A stretch of 64,000 nucleotides of DNA from Rhytidiadelphus loreus (GCA_947034895.1 OX344762.1:15009501-15073500); one strand, 5' to 3'; shown: positions 25,162 to 38,362, counted from the first letter of the stretch. Numbers and translations: made by a program. The notes: generated by a model not told the origin, from the letters alone.

Positions 25162-28100
25162 TCAAGAGAAGAATCCAAATAGGTCAGGGTAGGCCAGTGC
25201 CCCGTTGGCTCCACCCGATCTCTCCGAATCTCTATACAACATTGAGGAATACGAAGGCGAGGGATTATTATTCGCATCTCCATACGAAGCAGACTGCATA
25301 GGCTCTGGCGTTGCAGCATACGAAGTGGCCCTGGACTCGAAGCTGGGTCTCTCATATGCAGCCGCCGTCACTGCCATATTATTATGCCCATAGGAAGAGT
25401 TATCATACCTCGGATCAACCGAGTATGACCTCAAAGCCCTATCGTGGGATGAATCCTCCTCCCTCGCGTACAACGACGAATACGAATATGGGGAGTCAAA
25501 GTTGGGTACTACATCAGCTTGCGAGCTCGAGTATGAAGGCTCATATGAACCGTACGCCCTTGCTCTGTATCCCACATCCTCAAATAGAGATGGCATGTAC
25601 GACGGCACATGGTTCGATGTCTCATATGAAGAGTTGTACCCCCTATCAGGGTTGTATCCCCAGTCAGAGTCGACAGGATTGGTATAAGAATTGTTGTAGG
25701 AGTTACGAGTGTTGGAGTGGTGATTGGAATTGGGAGAAGAATAGGAGAATCGGTAAGCTGGATCACTGTACGGAACATATGTGGAGTCGACCCTGCGGAG
25801 ATTGAAGGGGCTTTCAAAGTAAGCTGCTCGGGGAACGTAAGGAAACGAAACATACGCCTTGTCCTCTTTCTTCTTGGCAGGAGGGGCGTCCTCACCAAGC
25901 TCCTCAGATTGAGCTTCCACTGCAGTTGATTCCAAGGTTGCACCTGCAGGCTCCTCTGCAACTGTGGGCTCCTCAAGATTGGCTTCTTCTGATACAATTG
26001 CTGGAGTTGGAGCTGGAGCTTCCTCTGAAACTACGGCAGCTGCTGCTGCTTCAGGTTCTATTGTTGCAGGGACTGGATCAGCTGCTTCTGGTGGAGGAGA
26101 AGGTGTTTCCACCACAAGGGGAGGTGGGGCAAGCTCCACTGTTGCTGGTGGAGCTTTCGATGCCAGTCGTGTCTTGCGTTCCTCGGATAGGTACTCTGCA
26201 AACCTGCAGCAGCAAACAATTGATGTCAGGATAGAGCACAGGAGAAATTCAAAATGTCCATTTATGGAATTTTCGAAGAATTCCGTAGTCAATGTCCAGT
26301 GGTGATAGAATAGGATACACTTGGATACACTAGGAATGGAATTTGGACACAAAAGGACATTTCCATACTGGATTTCGAATGTGGTAGAGTTCATGCTTTG
26401 ATTGAATTCATTACAGCAGGGGCTCAGTGTGGATTCCATCGTGGGTTCCTTGTGGGGAATCTGCATGCAATGGCCAGTGAGTGTCACATTTCCCCATGGC
26501 CTTCAAGCATTCGTCACCTGTTAAACTTTCCTTTTACGCAGGTGATCTGAACATCCGCGGGCAAAGTGAGACTCACACAGGGACTTGCCTGTGAGAGCTT
26601 TGCCCGAATTTCTTTGTCTGTGGTCACATTAAGTGTGACAATCAAGGCTTGTAATTTAATCCCGAAAGTACCAAGGATTCACGGTTTTAAACTGACCAAT
26701 TTGATCAATCATGACTAGTTTGATTGTCCGCCTTGTGAAATTCAGATGGGGCAAAATTTTGCATCGCCTAGTCAGCGAAGAACACTGCATTCTTTGGTCA
26801 AAATATAACAAAAATCGGTCTAAGGAAATTCCCCATATCGCCTACTCAAAATGCTTAAAAAAACTAATCTAGGTTATAGGGGTTAAAGGGGAGTACCTGT
26901 AGAGTGCCTCCCGGTTGGTTCCAGCAGAAGGCGTAGAGACAGGCTTGCCGGTTTGGAAATCGCGTAGCATGACTGGTTCATCCAGAAGGTGATTGGCGGT
27001 TGTAATTAGTTTTAGCAGATTGTACTCTGAGGAATCATCCACGGATGCCAAAGCCCTGTTCATGTTGTCGGTCTGCATACGCAGCCAACATGGTAAAGTC
27101 TCCACAATCTCACATACCAAGGATTCAACGTTAGAGAATGACCAATTCAATTGACCATACCTCGAATCAAGCCAAAGTTATATCACAGGAGTCAATGAAA
27201 AAAAATTCCATGTGTTGCTCACAAAATAAACAAAGTTCAACTAAAGAAAGTCTTCAAATGGCCTCCTCAAAATGCTAAAAAAGATGACACAAACTTCGAG
27301 ACTCCACAACCGCACAACCTCACATAGGAAGCTGTTGGTCATGTCTGGGAAACTACCATAACCGTGAGGCTCCAAGTGATTGTAAAAATACACATTTACA
27401 CACATCGTACGAGTAAGATTTACCTGAATTCGGAGGTAATTGGAGGTGCATTGTTGCGACTGGAAGAGATTGGAGACGTTGTAGTCCACCATGTCCGCGC
27501 TTGCGTTGAACACCATGTCCACCAAAGGTGCCTCCCCCTTGTTGGCTAGCCAGTCTACAATCCCCCACGTCGCCACGTCCCTGTCATAGCCCACGGAATG
27601 CTGGCCGGTGCCCAGTGACAGCACCAAGGTATCGCAGTAGGTCTACACAATTTCTCCAAATGGTGACCACGTTAGAACAAATCAACCACTTCTGACCTTG
27701 CAGACTTAATTCAAGCGCTCGGGGTGGAGACTCAAAAAATTGCAACTGTGTTTCTAAACTTTTAGAGCTAGTAAGAGACACCGTTTATACTTTACGTTTT
27801 CAAAGTAAGTACATCCAACAATATTATTGATACCAATATCACTAAAACCTGAATGTCTTTGCGAGCGATACAGGATTACGAGCAAGTCATATAAAAAAAC
27901 TAAATGCGGGGGGGTCAATATGTTAGAAAAAACATGCACGTAACGTTGCAGTCGACGAAACGTTCAGGCTTTGACAAGCGAGGAAGATACATTTACTTAC
28001 CAAATTATCCACCCTATGAGTCAAAGCCCCGCCGGATTGTGACTCCTTGATTGCCTGTGCGATAGCCAGATAGGTCTGCAGCTCCACCCAGATGACAGAA

Positions 28101-30533
28101 CTTCATTTAACCATAGAATGAGAACGCAAGTGTGTCTAGGAATCGAAATCCTGGAGTAAATGGACATTCAAGGCATTTTCTGTATCGGCGCTGTGATCAC
28201 GATATCCTAGATGATGTTCAGAAGTACCAGCAGCAGCAGCAAGTTCACCCATAAAGGATCAGATTTTGTATCACAAATATCAAAGAAACACAGGTGTTTC
28301 TCTAATCCCTAAAATAACCTTGGACTACAGAAATTCCTCATATGAACTCCTCAAACTCCAATAAAAAAACGAAAAGCTCAAGTCACAGCTCGTGATAAAC
28401 CTACGGCTCGACCTGTCCTAGCAACAGGGAAAACATACCGGATTGTTGACAGCAACACCGCCATCAATCAAGTTGAATTCCCGCGTCTCGTTGGGCTCTC
28501 GTGAAGTGTCGGTCAAAGTAAAATGGATGGGAGGGAAGTACGTCGGCGCTGCTGAGGTAGCTCGGCAGACTGTTTTAATGGGAGGGTTTTCAAGAGGGTC
28601 CCTCTGGGCCTGCTAATCACAAATGCATTATGGTTACACCAAAGTTGTGAGTCGCTATGAAACTGCTAAGCTAAGGAGTGTTACATCCACTCAAAACCTC
28701 TTTAATCTTACCACCCACGTTTCTCACTATGACACAGTTTGAATGTGTGACATGCGCAAATGTGCTTCAACAGTCAATGATAATGTGGCAAATGCGCAGG
28801 ACACTTTAGGACGTCATTTTAGAGAAGTTCAAGAGGTTTGAGAGCAACAATGGGAGCTTGCAAGTTGACCTGCCAAGTCGAGAAGAACACCGGTTGCTGG
28901 AGCTTGACGTCAAAAGCAGGGATGACGACGCAGGTGAGCGCCCTGTCCAGAAGTGGATTGCTCTCCAAGTACTGGTCCAGCAAGCGCTGCAACCCTCGGG
29001 GCTTGTACTTGGGCCCATTCAAGGTCATGAATTTACTCCATGTCCTCCCTCCCCTGCAAGCACATTAACTCACAAACCTCGCATCATAAAATTGCACTAG
29101 CTGAAAAATCTTGTGTTGACTCGGTCAGCAAGCTATGCCGAGCACGGCACAAATGAGATAATAACAGTCATGTTCGACACAAGGGCGTATTTCAGAGCGC
29201 TAAAATTCTGACATTCAAGTGCACAGAGCTCAAAAACTAGAAAACTAGGATTGGTAAAGATTTAAGGCCCCGGATGGGCAACTGGAAACCGGACTGCCAA
29301 GTTCGGATGAGCAGTAAGTAAATTTAAGAAATATAACGATTATGATACTAGCAAAGTGATGTTGTGCGTACCTGGCTGGAGGGAAGACCTTGCTGGCATG
29401 CTTTCGGTAAAACTGCACGACCTCCTTGGCCGTGAACAGCGGCCGGTCTGAGTCTGCACTGCTGGGCGACGAGATCATCGAGGTGATGAGCCCCCCGGTG
29501 CTGGTTCCCGCTATGATATCAAAGTAGTCCACCAGCCGGACCTCGGGCCCATCCAACCTCTGCCGTCCGACCACAAACACTGAGACAATAATCTCTTCTG
29601 GAAACTTGCAAACGATCATGAGCTAGCTAGCCCTCACAAACAGTGTGTCAGGAAATCATCTTACCCAAAGGATCCCAAGGGCAATCCTACATTGAACCCC
29701 TCCACCTACGATGCAATTGAACCCCGCCCATCACGAAATGAAAAAAGTATACAGCCACTGTACTGGACATGGTTAGTAATTAAGTGATTGCATTGCATCC
29801 CACCACACCAGATGTAACAATTAGGTTGTGAGATTCAGTGTCTCTCTCCTTTGCGAAATGGTGATCAATGATCGTTGTCCACTGACGACTCGGCTGGAGC
29901 ACAGAAGCAATTCAAAACCATTGTTGGTCTTCCATGATAGCATACAAGAAAATTAATGGCGAGCTACTGCGGTGGTGTTTGCGATTGAGATTGGGACCCG
30001 GAATTGGGAGGCAGTAAGCGTGCTGGCCAGAATGATGAGATTCTTGGAAGGCTCTGGTAATGCCTTGCCAGCTTCAGATCGATCGAACACATCGAGGATC
30101 CTAACCACTAAAAATTAAACCTCAAACCTTGCCATCCATTGTCTAAATGATTTTCCAAGTCTTACGAATCTAGTGGCCAGCTTCACCCACCTGGAGCTTG
30201 CCCTCGAGCTCGGCCAGAATGGTGGCCGGGATGAGCCCCCTAACGCCCCCGCCATCCACACTCAAGATGGTGACCCTCTTGCCGGCGCAGCCCTTCGGCC
30301 CCTCCTGCATGAATGCAACCATAGCTTCTCCCAAAAAGCAGAGCAGAAATTCTGCTGCTGTAAATGGAAAGCTAAACAGACCAATTTCTCACAAAACCCA
30401 CCCGAAATTTCATTCCTGCTCACACCCGCTCCCACTGGGAAGGTGAAGCTCCGGCATGGTATTTGAGGAGCTCGCGGGAGTTCCAGACTTCCCAGACGAC
30501 AAGATTAACTCCCGGTTTACCCGCTCCAAACAT
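25162..30533 (-). CDS. Patatin-like phospholipase A (pPLA type) with long C-terminal tail
   Basis: Acyl hydrolase of the patatin family. Minus-strand exons are 30533-30426, 30304-30191, 29559-29372, 29053-28870, 28609-28439, 28075-28001, 27642-27424, 27072-26897 and 26203-25162. The phases add up to 758 residues. The oxyanion motif D-G-G-G-V-R-G is at about 52, the nucleophile elbow G-T-S-T-G-G at about 92 (Ser about 94) and the catalytic Asp in D-G-G at about 247, so the Ser-Asp dyad is intact. S-L-G-T-G and the family's [16 protein letters not shown] segment follow. Usual plant pPLA proteins end soon after; here about 330 residues follow, first Pro/Glu/Ala-rich, then Ser/Tyr/Asn-rich. Exon 1 is the least certain: it was picked because its frame and donor join exon 2 in phase. 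Confidence 0.9.
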
Positions 30534-30843
30534 ACCCTCCTGGAAACCTGCAAGTTGAAGATTGATCCCAGCGCTAGGACTCTTTGGGGTTTTCTTTTCC
30601 TCTGACCGTAGGTGCTGCCCTTGGGGGCAGTGTTTTCATCATGCACGATTTTTCGCCAGTTTGCCCACTACTAACTTACCAAAAGTGGCTACTATTTTAG
30701 TTGAAGGAAATTTCCATTTTTTTCAGTCAAAATAACCAAATTAGTATTGTTTTTAAGATGAATAGCCAAATTTTATCTGGTTATCACCTGATTTTGATAT
30801 AGATGTCACCAAGTATCACATGAATATCCCGGAAATAGTTGGA
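30534..30843. other. 5' flank of the patatin gene
   Basis: Probable promoter region on the minus strand. No specific site is supported. Confidence 0.3.
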
Positions 30844-31137
30844 TGGGCAATTTCGTTAAAATGGCGTCATTCCACTACTTCGACAGTTTTGACAATTCAC
30901 ATCGGGCGATCTGAAATGTACAAAAGTCCTAGATGTTTGAAATCTATACCTTTCTCAGATGTCTGAAATCTACATCTATCTTAGATGTGACTTTTATGGT
31001 TTAGACTGCATGGTGTGAAATCTATACCAATCTTAGATTTCTAAAATCTATATATGTCTTAGATGGCACTTTTGTGGTTTAGGCTTGGCGGTTCAAAAAA
31101 TGGCACATGGAATACCACCATTTTAACTAAATGGTCC
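30844..31137. mobile_element. Short inverted-repeat element related to 32821-33064
   Basis: The left end TGGGCAATTTCGTTAAAATGG and the complement of the right end (TGGACCATTTAGTTAAAATGG) form a diverged terminal inverted repeat of the same family as the element at 32821. The inside carries three to four imperfect repeats of a unit containing TTAGATGT and GAAATCTATA. No target duplication is visible, consistent with age. Confidence 0.5.
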
Positions 31138-32262
31138 ATCTGGCTACTTCTCCAAAATGATAAAAAATATATATATAAAAAAATCACTATTGTTGGGCCA
31201 ACTGAAGAAAAATGTTTCAACTGATGGTCAGCAATAATGCTCTGTTTATGCTCTGAGGCTGAGATTATGCTTTTCTTCAACTGAGCAAAACCTGTGCCAT
31301 TTCTTGCCTCTTGATCTGTTCCTTGATTGTTTGCTGGGGGGTAAGGTAACTAAGCTTAGACCTAAGGTCGACCAAATGAGCCATTCAGCATGGTTCCCCA
31401 TTATTCTATTGAAAAACTTTTTGTCGGGTCTTGTTGGTAGTCAAAAGGGGATCAGTTCTAGATTCTTTTAGAATGCAATTTTTGAACACCGTATGAATAA
31501 ATTATGAATATTCAAAGTGTTGAAAACAGGTGTTTCTCAAACCGACCTTAGATTCTCATGAATAGTGGGAGTACACTGTAGGCAAGAATTTGTAAGGGTT
31601 ATTTTTTAGAAAAGGGTGGAAATTAGGTGTACGGTAGTTAAAGTTGATGGTCGTATTCTAGCCATCCATCTTGTTTTAAACACCATGATTGTATTTGGGG
31701 GTGTAAATTCTAAATCACAATTGCACTCTTTTTCTTGTCAAAATTGGACATTGATGCTAATGTTAATTCAATGAGTGCCAGAGTTTGAATAGTGCAAGAC
31801 CTCCCCACATTAAGTTTGAATGAATGTGGTGTAATTAGTGTGGCCATTTGGATTAAATTTAAATGAAATTTGGATTAATGTTGATGAAAATAGATGATAG
31901 TTGAATGAAAGTTAGATGGCAATTGTAATATTTGAGATACTATGAAAATAGAGTAGATTACATTATCAATGCTTATTTTATCTAGAATATTGGGAATTGC
32001 CATAATATGATATTGGTTCCCCTATCAAAATTTGCATAATTCTCAAATTAGTAGAAGTCTATGTTATTATAATACTATAAGGTGTAGTATTTGAATGAAC
32101 TCTAGTAGTAGACAATGGCAAAAATAAGATTAGTGATTTAAAATAGGATCTACTACTAGCTTGTTATTTCATCTAACTTCTCTAATGTTTGTCATAGCCT
32201 AGGCACTTGACAATCAAAAAATTATGACAATCAATCATATTGTGAATAAATTAATGTCACAT
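31138..32262. other. Intergenic AT-rich DNA
   Basis: No gene, RNA or clear repeat boundary is seen. ORFs are short and without motifs. Confidence 0.4.
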
Positions 32263-32475
32263 TTAATCCCTAAGCACTCCAAAGTTCATATTTTGGCTAT
32301 TGAACAAAGTACTTTAAGACAATGATTTTTTCAAATGGCGTTTAAACCAATTGAAATAATATTTGAATCTTCTTTTAAGACCAATTTCATGGAATTGAGG
32401 TAAATAATATATTCATAGAAAGATATAAGCAAAAATATGTAGAAAAAATTTCAAAAAAGAAGTAGGTATAAAAAG
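32263..32475 (+). repeat. Copy of the TTAA-bounded repeat family
   Basis: This starts TTAATCCCTAAGC and aligns with 22641-22850, sharing TCCATATTTT-like, CAATTTCATG, AAT TGCGGTAAAT-like and AGAAAGATATAAGCAAAAAT blocks in the same order. It is a third copy of the TTAA-ended family in this window. The right end is not resolved. Confidence 0.55.
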
Positions 32476-32820
32476 GCTAGGATAGACTTAGAGGATTTGG
32501 AGGCATGAAGATTGGTTAAATTCATTTCACATTCATTAGATGAATTATTAACATATTTATATGCAACTAATTGTGACCAATCATGACAAGGTAACTACAC
32601 CTACATATATTCAAATAAGCTTTGTAGACAAATGGGTCTACAATAATAATTGACATACAATTAATTTTTGCATGTATATACTTTCAATTGAATTATAATA
32701 GAAGTAGTTACATAAATTTTAGAATCACTATGAATTAGTTACAAATTTTCAAAGATGCAAGGTATAGGAACTATAATTGTAATACATCTAGGTAATGCCC
32801 AAATATTTTTTATGCACTTA

Positions 32821-33064
32821 TGGTCAATTTCGTTAAAATGGTGGTATTCTGCATGCCATTTTAATGGAATATCTTCTACAAATGAAGAATAAGTGTGCCA
32901 CGATAGGGTTATACATGTGCCAATTTTATGCCTAGCACATTCAAATCACTCTTAGTTCACGCATTTCCACTCCCCTCGGACAATCTTTCTATTGTTTTCA
33001 TTCTTTTAGTGGTTTCATTTTGTGCCATTTTAATGGAATATCACCATTTTAACGAAATTGACCA
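32821..33064. mobile_element. 244-bp MITE with TA target duplication
   Basis: Terminal inverted repeats TGGTCAATTTCGTTAAAATG at 32821 and its exact complement ending at 33064 extend over about 23 bases. TA flanks both ends (32819-32820 and 33065-33066), as for Tc1/mariner- or Stowaway-type insertions. An internal GTGCCATTTTAATGGAATATC block is shared in both halves. Non-coding. Confidence 0.7.
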
Positions 33065-33796
33065 TACTTTAAGAAATGACACTAGTAGTATCAAAACATG
33101 TCATAAAGAAAAAGTTAAAACAAAAAGAAGTGTACCAAAACCCTCCCCCTTGCAAGGTTGTCACCTCTACAATATTATAAATAGAATCATTTATTATCCA
33201 AAATGGCCTCCAACATTAGAGAAAAAATGAGGCCTCTAGAGGGCTACTCTAGCAACAACTGAACCACCCTTCCATCTTTTTTTTTGGCAAAAAAAAAATC
33301 AATTCCCCTAAAATCACCCACCTCAAACCTGCAGTTCCAATGCTACCAGTGGCACATGAACTTAGTTTTACATTTTTTTTTTTCCAAAAAAAAGGAAAAG
33401 AAATTTAGTCGCAAAAAACTAAAACTAAAAAACTAAATAAATAAATTTGTAGTTGTCGGGGCTGACTACTCCGACGATATTCACCCAAGGTGACTTTCCT
33501 CTGCAGCTAGATTCCGGCCAAGGACTACTTTGAAAACAATAGCTTGTTTAGTCACTCCGGAGCAGCCCTCCGGAGGCCTGAATTTTTTTGTAATGACACC
33601 ACGTTACACTTGTCCTTCTAATGTTCAACATTTTAGATATCCTCAATCCTTGTTTAGTTTCCCTTCAAAAGAAACATAACACAGTAGTTACCAATGAGGT
33701 AAGGGTTCTTTTTGCATCCTTGAAAAGAGAATCCCTCTAGTGAACAAAATTGTTTTATATGACTCCTCCTTAGCCAACCTCAAACCTTGAATTAAT
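33065..33796. other. Intergenic, no gene recognised
   Basis: AT-rich with homopolymer runs. A small inverted repeat CTCCGGAGCAGCCCTCCGGAG lies at about 33558. The local GC-richer patch at 33450-33580 has no coding support. Confidence 0.35.
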
Positions 33797-33981
33797 CACT
33801 AGTAGAAAACATTATCACAATGAACAAAAACCAATTGATATTTTCTATGTTTTTTGACAAAAAAACCCAAAAAATTGTGTTGATCGCAACTCAATTTTCA
33901 GAAATTTGTGTTTAATGCAACACAATTTTCAAGAAAATGTCAGCTGGTTTTTGTTGACTAAGATGCTGTTTCCTACTAGTG
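33797..33981. mobile_element. 185-bp CACTA mini-element with AAT target duplication
   Basis: The left end CACTAGTAGAAAACA and the complement of the right end (CACTAGTAGGAAACA) begin inverted repeats that match at 29 of the first 36 positions, ending in AACAAAAACC on both sides. The 3-bp target duplication AAT is exact at 33794-33796 and 33982-33984. CACTA termini with 3-bp duplications define the En/Spm superfamily; this is a non-autonomous deletion derivative. Between the ends lies a pair of imperfect direct repeats with CAATTTTCA. Confidence 0.82.
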
Positions 33982-33984
33982 AAT

Positions 33985-35496
33985 GGATAGAGTCCCTCCT
34001 AGGCATCTATCCCAGCATAATACCTTCCCAACATGGGGAGGACCGTTGCCTGGTTATCCAATCAGTTATGGGAGGTTGCAAACTTGCAATTGGGTGTGGT
34101 TCACCCTTCAGTTAGTGTGAGATCGAGAGTACAAAAATGAGTAAGTTTTGGAAATTGGGTAAATGGACGTACTGTGCAGTACAGGCCGGTTCTTGAGTTG
34201 CTAATTAAGTTATGACGAGAGTCACGAGACTGAGTCAGTGCCGCTTCTTACAAGTGCATAAGCTTTAGTGTCTGGTGTTCTGTTGTGCCACAGCCTGACA
34301 AGAGTGACAACCATCACCAAACATCTGGGGACCGGCGAGAAAGATGTTGCAACAACTCCAAGGCCGGACGGACACCGCTAGCTGATTATATTCTAACTTA
34401 ATTGGTCACAAGTCGATCACATACTGCTGTCTGATGCATGCCTGCACAAAGCAGCTCCAGTACTACTGAACAGTAGTGCCATATTCTAACATTTGCAATG
34501 ATGCGTCTGACTAATGCGACGGTTTCCGTGCTTTCCAAACTGATCAAGTTCCAAACTCTCTCAATAATACAAGTAGCTAGCTAGCTAGGACATTCGATAA
34601 TGCACCACTTTGCGACTGACCCCGCCCCTTTTTTCTGTCAGGATTTGCAGGTTGAGGAATGTTTAACGACTAAACAGTGGATCCAATGCTGCATAATGAT
34701 CGATATATACCGGTAACTAGCTAGATTAATATTTCGATCATGGAACCCATATCTCTCTCTATATATAGGGAAAGAAAAATCAAACTGTAGAGGCATCGCA
34801 AATTAATTAGGGTTAATATTACAGTACGTATCGATCGAACGGCGGTCTCGGTAATTAAATTCGATCGGATGGGCACGTGCAAAATTTCATGCATGATGAA
34901 GGGCACGTGGTCCAGGGGTCGATCTGATTCTCGCTTTGCTGGGTACGGTGCGACGGAGAGGTCGCGATCGGAGTACGTATTCGCAGCGCCCCTCGATCGA
35001 TCCCTGACCGAGTAAAACCGACCTTCTTCTTCCTCGCTGGCTCACTAAGATGCAATGACTTTGTCAACTGACCTGCAGGTTCCGATTCGGGCCATTCGGC
35101 CACTAAGAGTAAGTAATCCGTGAATGGGTTATTTGTTCTTTTTGTTACTTCCTTTTAAGCTTAATTAAGATGAGTTGACCGTGTCCATCATCGAGTTGGA
35201 GAAGCAACACTCCAAGTCCTGATTAATAAGTAACTATGTTACCCCTGATTTTCAGGCTCGGTCAAATTTGCGACATGCTAAGCGTTATGCGAGCTACATT
35301 AGGATTTGCCAAGATAAGGTGGAAGTGACACTATTTCGGATGGTTTTTGGATGGTTGTATAGTAGGGATGACCTATTATATTGTGCACAACAACTGGATG
35401 CATTGTTCCGATTGAAAAAGATTCTTTGTTTGTACCTTCTTGTTTCACTCATCTCTCTCTTTTTGCTTTGGGAGAAGTGCCAAAGTTAACTTACTG
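33985..35496. other. Intergenic, low-repeat patch
   Basis: This stretch is less AT-rich, with GATCGATC- and GCTAGCTA-type short palindromes (34570-34590, 34830-34870). ORFs (for example minus strand 34855-35103) have no motif. No gene is supported; it may be a decayed promoter or unique spacer. Confidence 0.35.
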
Positions 35497-35932
35497 TAAG
35501 GTAAAACACCCCATTGTGGTAAGAATTAAGTGTTGCCCAACTGCCATTCCTTAAATTTTTCAAATTTTTTCCCACATAAAGACAAATGGGAGAAATAATA
35601 AAGACATTTAAAATTATATTAAAGTATGGATTTTTTATGAATTTTTTGAAGTGATCAGCCTAAAAGAGTCTGTAGGCTATCCATAACTAACAAAAATTGA
35701 ATCCAATATGCTCATCTTACCTACCCAATACAATCACAATATTTTCTAACATGGAAGGCTTCAAAATCAATTCTTACAATGAATTTTACGGTGAAAAGTT
35801 GGAAGTACCTATTGAGGCCATCAATCACTCCATAACTATCATGAAAGACATTGATTATGGTTTGAAAAACCACCATAGAGTCATTAGGTGTCCGTTACGG
35901 GTCATTTGACTACAATGGGTTGTTTTACCTTA
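35497..35932. mobile_element. 436-bp inverted-repeat element (GGTAAAAC ends)
   Basis: The left end TAAGGTAAAACACCCCATTG and the complement of the right end (TAAGGTAAAACAACCCATTG) match at 19 of 20 positions. An extra copy of the right-end motif follows at 35944-35966. A short relative with GGTAAACTA ends lies at about 36829-36932. A MITE-like, non-coding element; the target duplication is not clear. Confidence 0.6.
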
Positions 35933-36828
35933 ATAGGTGAGACTGGAATGGGTTGTTTTACCTTAATATATAACATGATTCAACGAAGTAAAAGGTTATC
36001 TAAAATCTGAAAGTCTCGAACGCCATTTTCCATCAAAAAAACACTCAAAATTGTCATTTTCAATGCAAATAACAAAACTGTTGAGTATTTGGGTTTTTTT
36101 ACATATCCAAATGTAGGATCTTGCACTGGACTATACCAGGAATGTGTGCAAGATAGAAGAAAAAACTAAATTGTTGATAGCTATGTGATGAAATTGAAAC
36201 ATACTAATCCCAATTGTGAGATTATTTTAGAAAGCAAACTAAACCATGCACAACTTTTTATTTTCTAAATTTGTTGAAATTGAGTTCAAAAACGGATCCA
36301 ACACACTATTTTTTCAAAAATTTGATAAGATTGCCTACAAAACAAGATGCTTTATAAATTTTACATTATTTATTGAAAAGGAATGATTCAAATATTTTTA
36401 AATAGACAAAAACATAATCTATAAAAAAAAAAAAAAATTTTAAATTATTTCAATGTTTTTTAGAAGGGCCTGCACTATAAGAAACCCATGTTTTTCTTGA
36501 CGGATTCTTTTGGACATCCACTTGTTTTCATGTAAACAGTGACGTCAAACATAACATGAGATTTGAATCACAATATGATAAATAGTCGCTACAATCAAAA
36601 TATTGAGTACAAAGGAATTGAGTATATTGACTATAAAGAATGAATTAGTGACCACAATAAATACTATTTTTTGGAGTTTATAACCGGTCAATAGAGAAGA
36701 GGACAATTTTGATGTGATAAAGGATGCTCCTTTCAAAAATAATTAGAATCATTTTAGGTTAGCATCATCACAAGTACAAATGCACTTTGAATTTGATTAG
36801 GTGTTAGAAAAAATATGGACTCTTTTGA

Positions 36829-36932
36829 GGTAAACTAGCCTATTCCAAACCAAATGGGGGCTAGCCCATTGACAGCTAAATTATTTTAGTACATTTTAGA
36901 ACTTGAATGGGGTAGTTTACCTTATAAGCTTA
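36829..36932. mobile_element. Short relative of the 35497 element
   Basis: GAGGTAAACTAGCC at the left and the complement GGTAAACTACCCCATTC at the right form a short inverted repeat around ~70 bases. The ends resemble the GGTAAAACA termini at 35497. Probably an internally deleted copy. Confidence 0.4.
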
Positions 36933-38362
36933 CATCCATTGATTCCAACCAACATTATAAATACAACAAAAAGTGAAAATATAAATATAAATAAAAAAAT
37001 TTTAAAAAAATCATGGGCCAAAGGATTGCTTCAAGTGCCATGTTAGATTGTGATTTTTAAATTGAATATTTTCAAAACTTTTTAAATTTTTAAATTTTCC
37101 TATATTTGCTCTGCTAGCCAAAGTCAAACAACCTTGTAGAGAGTTCATATTTTCTCCAATGGAAATATAGTGCCTCTTTTTAGTTGTTTGGCCACGCTTT
37201 ATTAAAATTCATACAAATTCATACATTTTTGGAAAATCATAACTCAAATTGTTGTCAATTTTTTTTTGCATTTGTTTATGACTATGTAGAAATAAATTTG
37301 AAATTGAAATTTGAAATTTGAATTTTCCTAGATCTATTTTCCTAGGTCTACCCATTACAAAGGAACAATGGAACTATAACCTATTTTTGCCTACAATGTA
37401 CCGAAAAGAGTGAACTAGCCATTTGGCCATTAATTAACAACCCCCTTCCCTTCCAAAATATGAGAGCCGTTGATTTTTTAGAAAAAAAAATTACAACCCC
37501 CCCCCCAACCGTTGATCTCAAAAAAAACTCAGATATGGATACATATACGGTATAGATACGATATAGATACGTACTTGGGAAACAAATATCTTCTAGTGAT
37601 TGTGAGAGAACCTAATTCTGAAAATTACAAAGAGGGGGAGGGGAGGGGGGAGGTTTAGGAAAAAAATTTAATTAAAATTTTTTTAATTAAAAATATTTGG
37701 GGGTGGGGGTGGGATAAATAAGAAGAAAAATATTTATTAAAGGAGTTTTGAGTTCATTGTGACAGTTTGTCACAATGACAATGACCTCAAAAGAGACACT
37801 TGTGTCTCAAAAAGACCATTTTTGTGTCTCAATGGACTCACATACAACATTTAGTGCAAATGTTGCTTATATTTTGAATCCTGTTAAGAGACCATGCAAG
37901 ACATAAAAATAGACTTAGGAAAATAGACCTTGTCATTGTCCTTGCTCAAGTGAAATAGTATAATTTTCCCCTATTTTGTAGTTGATTGATTTTGTATTTT
38001 GTGACTTCTCTCAACCATTTTGAGGTCCTTGAGTCCAAAACAAATTCAAAATTTTCACATTTGATCATTTTTTATGAGTAATAAGTTCTTATATCCTCTG
38101 TATAATTAGAATAATTGTATGTTAGAGACATCGTAAATTAATATAGATTCCAACATCATCTAACCCAAAATGGGGATCATTGAAACTAACATGTTTACAT
38201 GATCCCAAATGGTTTCATTTTAACAAAATTATAATATATATTAACATAATATAATTGATTTGAACGTGTATTTTGCAAATATCAAAACAAAAGTTGGTTG
38301 CCTTGCCAATTGGTGTGTTTGTTAATTTTGCATTTCCATGTGTATGACTTTGCTTTGGACAT
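36933..38362. other. Intergenic AT-rich DNA with simple-sequence tracts
   Basis: Contains a C-run and G-rich tracts (about 37496-37507, 37630-37720), a hairpin ATTGTGAC-AGTTT-GTCACAAT at about 37758-37779, and repeats of GTGTCTCAA. A CACTATAAGAAA motif just upstream at 36473 looks like a lone CACTA end with no partner found. No gene is seen. Confidence 0.4.

Noticed and set aside
36473..36486. CACTATAAGAAACC as the left end of a CACTA element
   Set aside because: No matching right end or 3-bp duplication could be found nearby.
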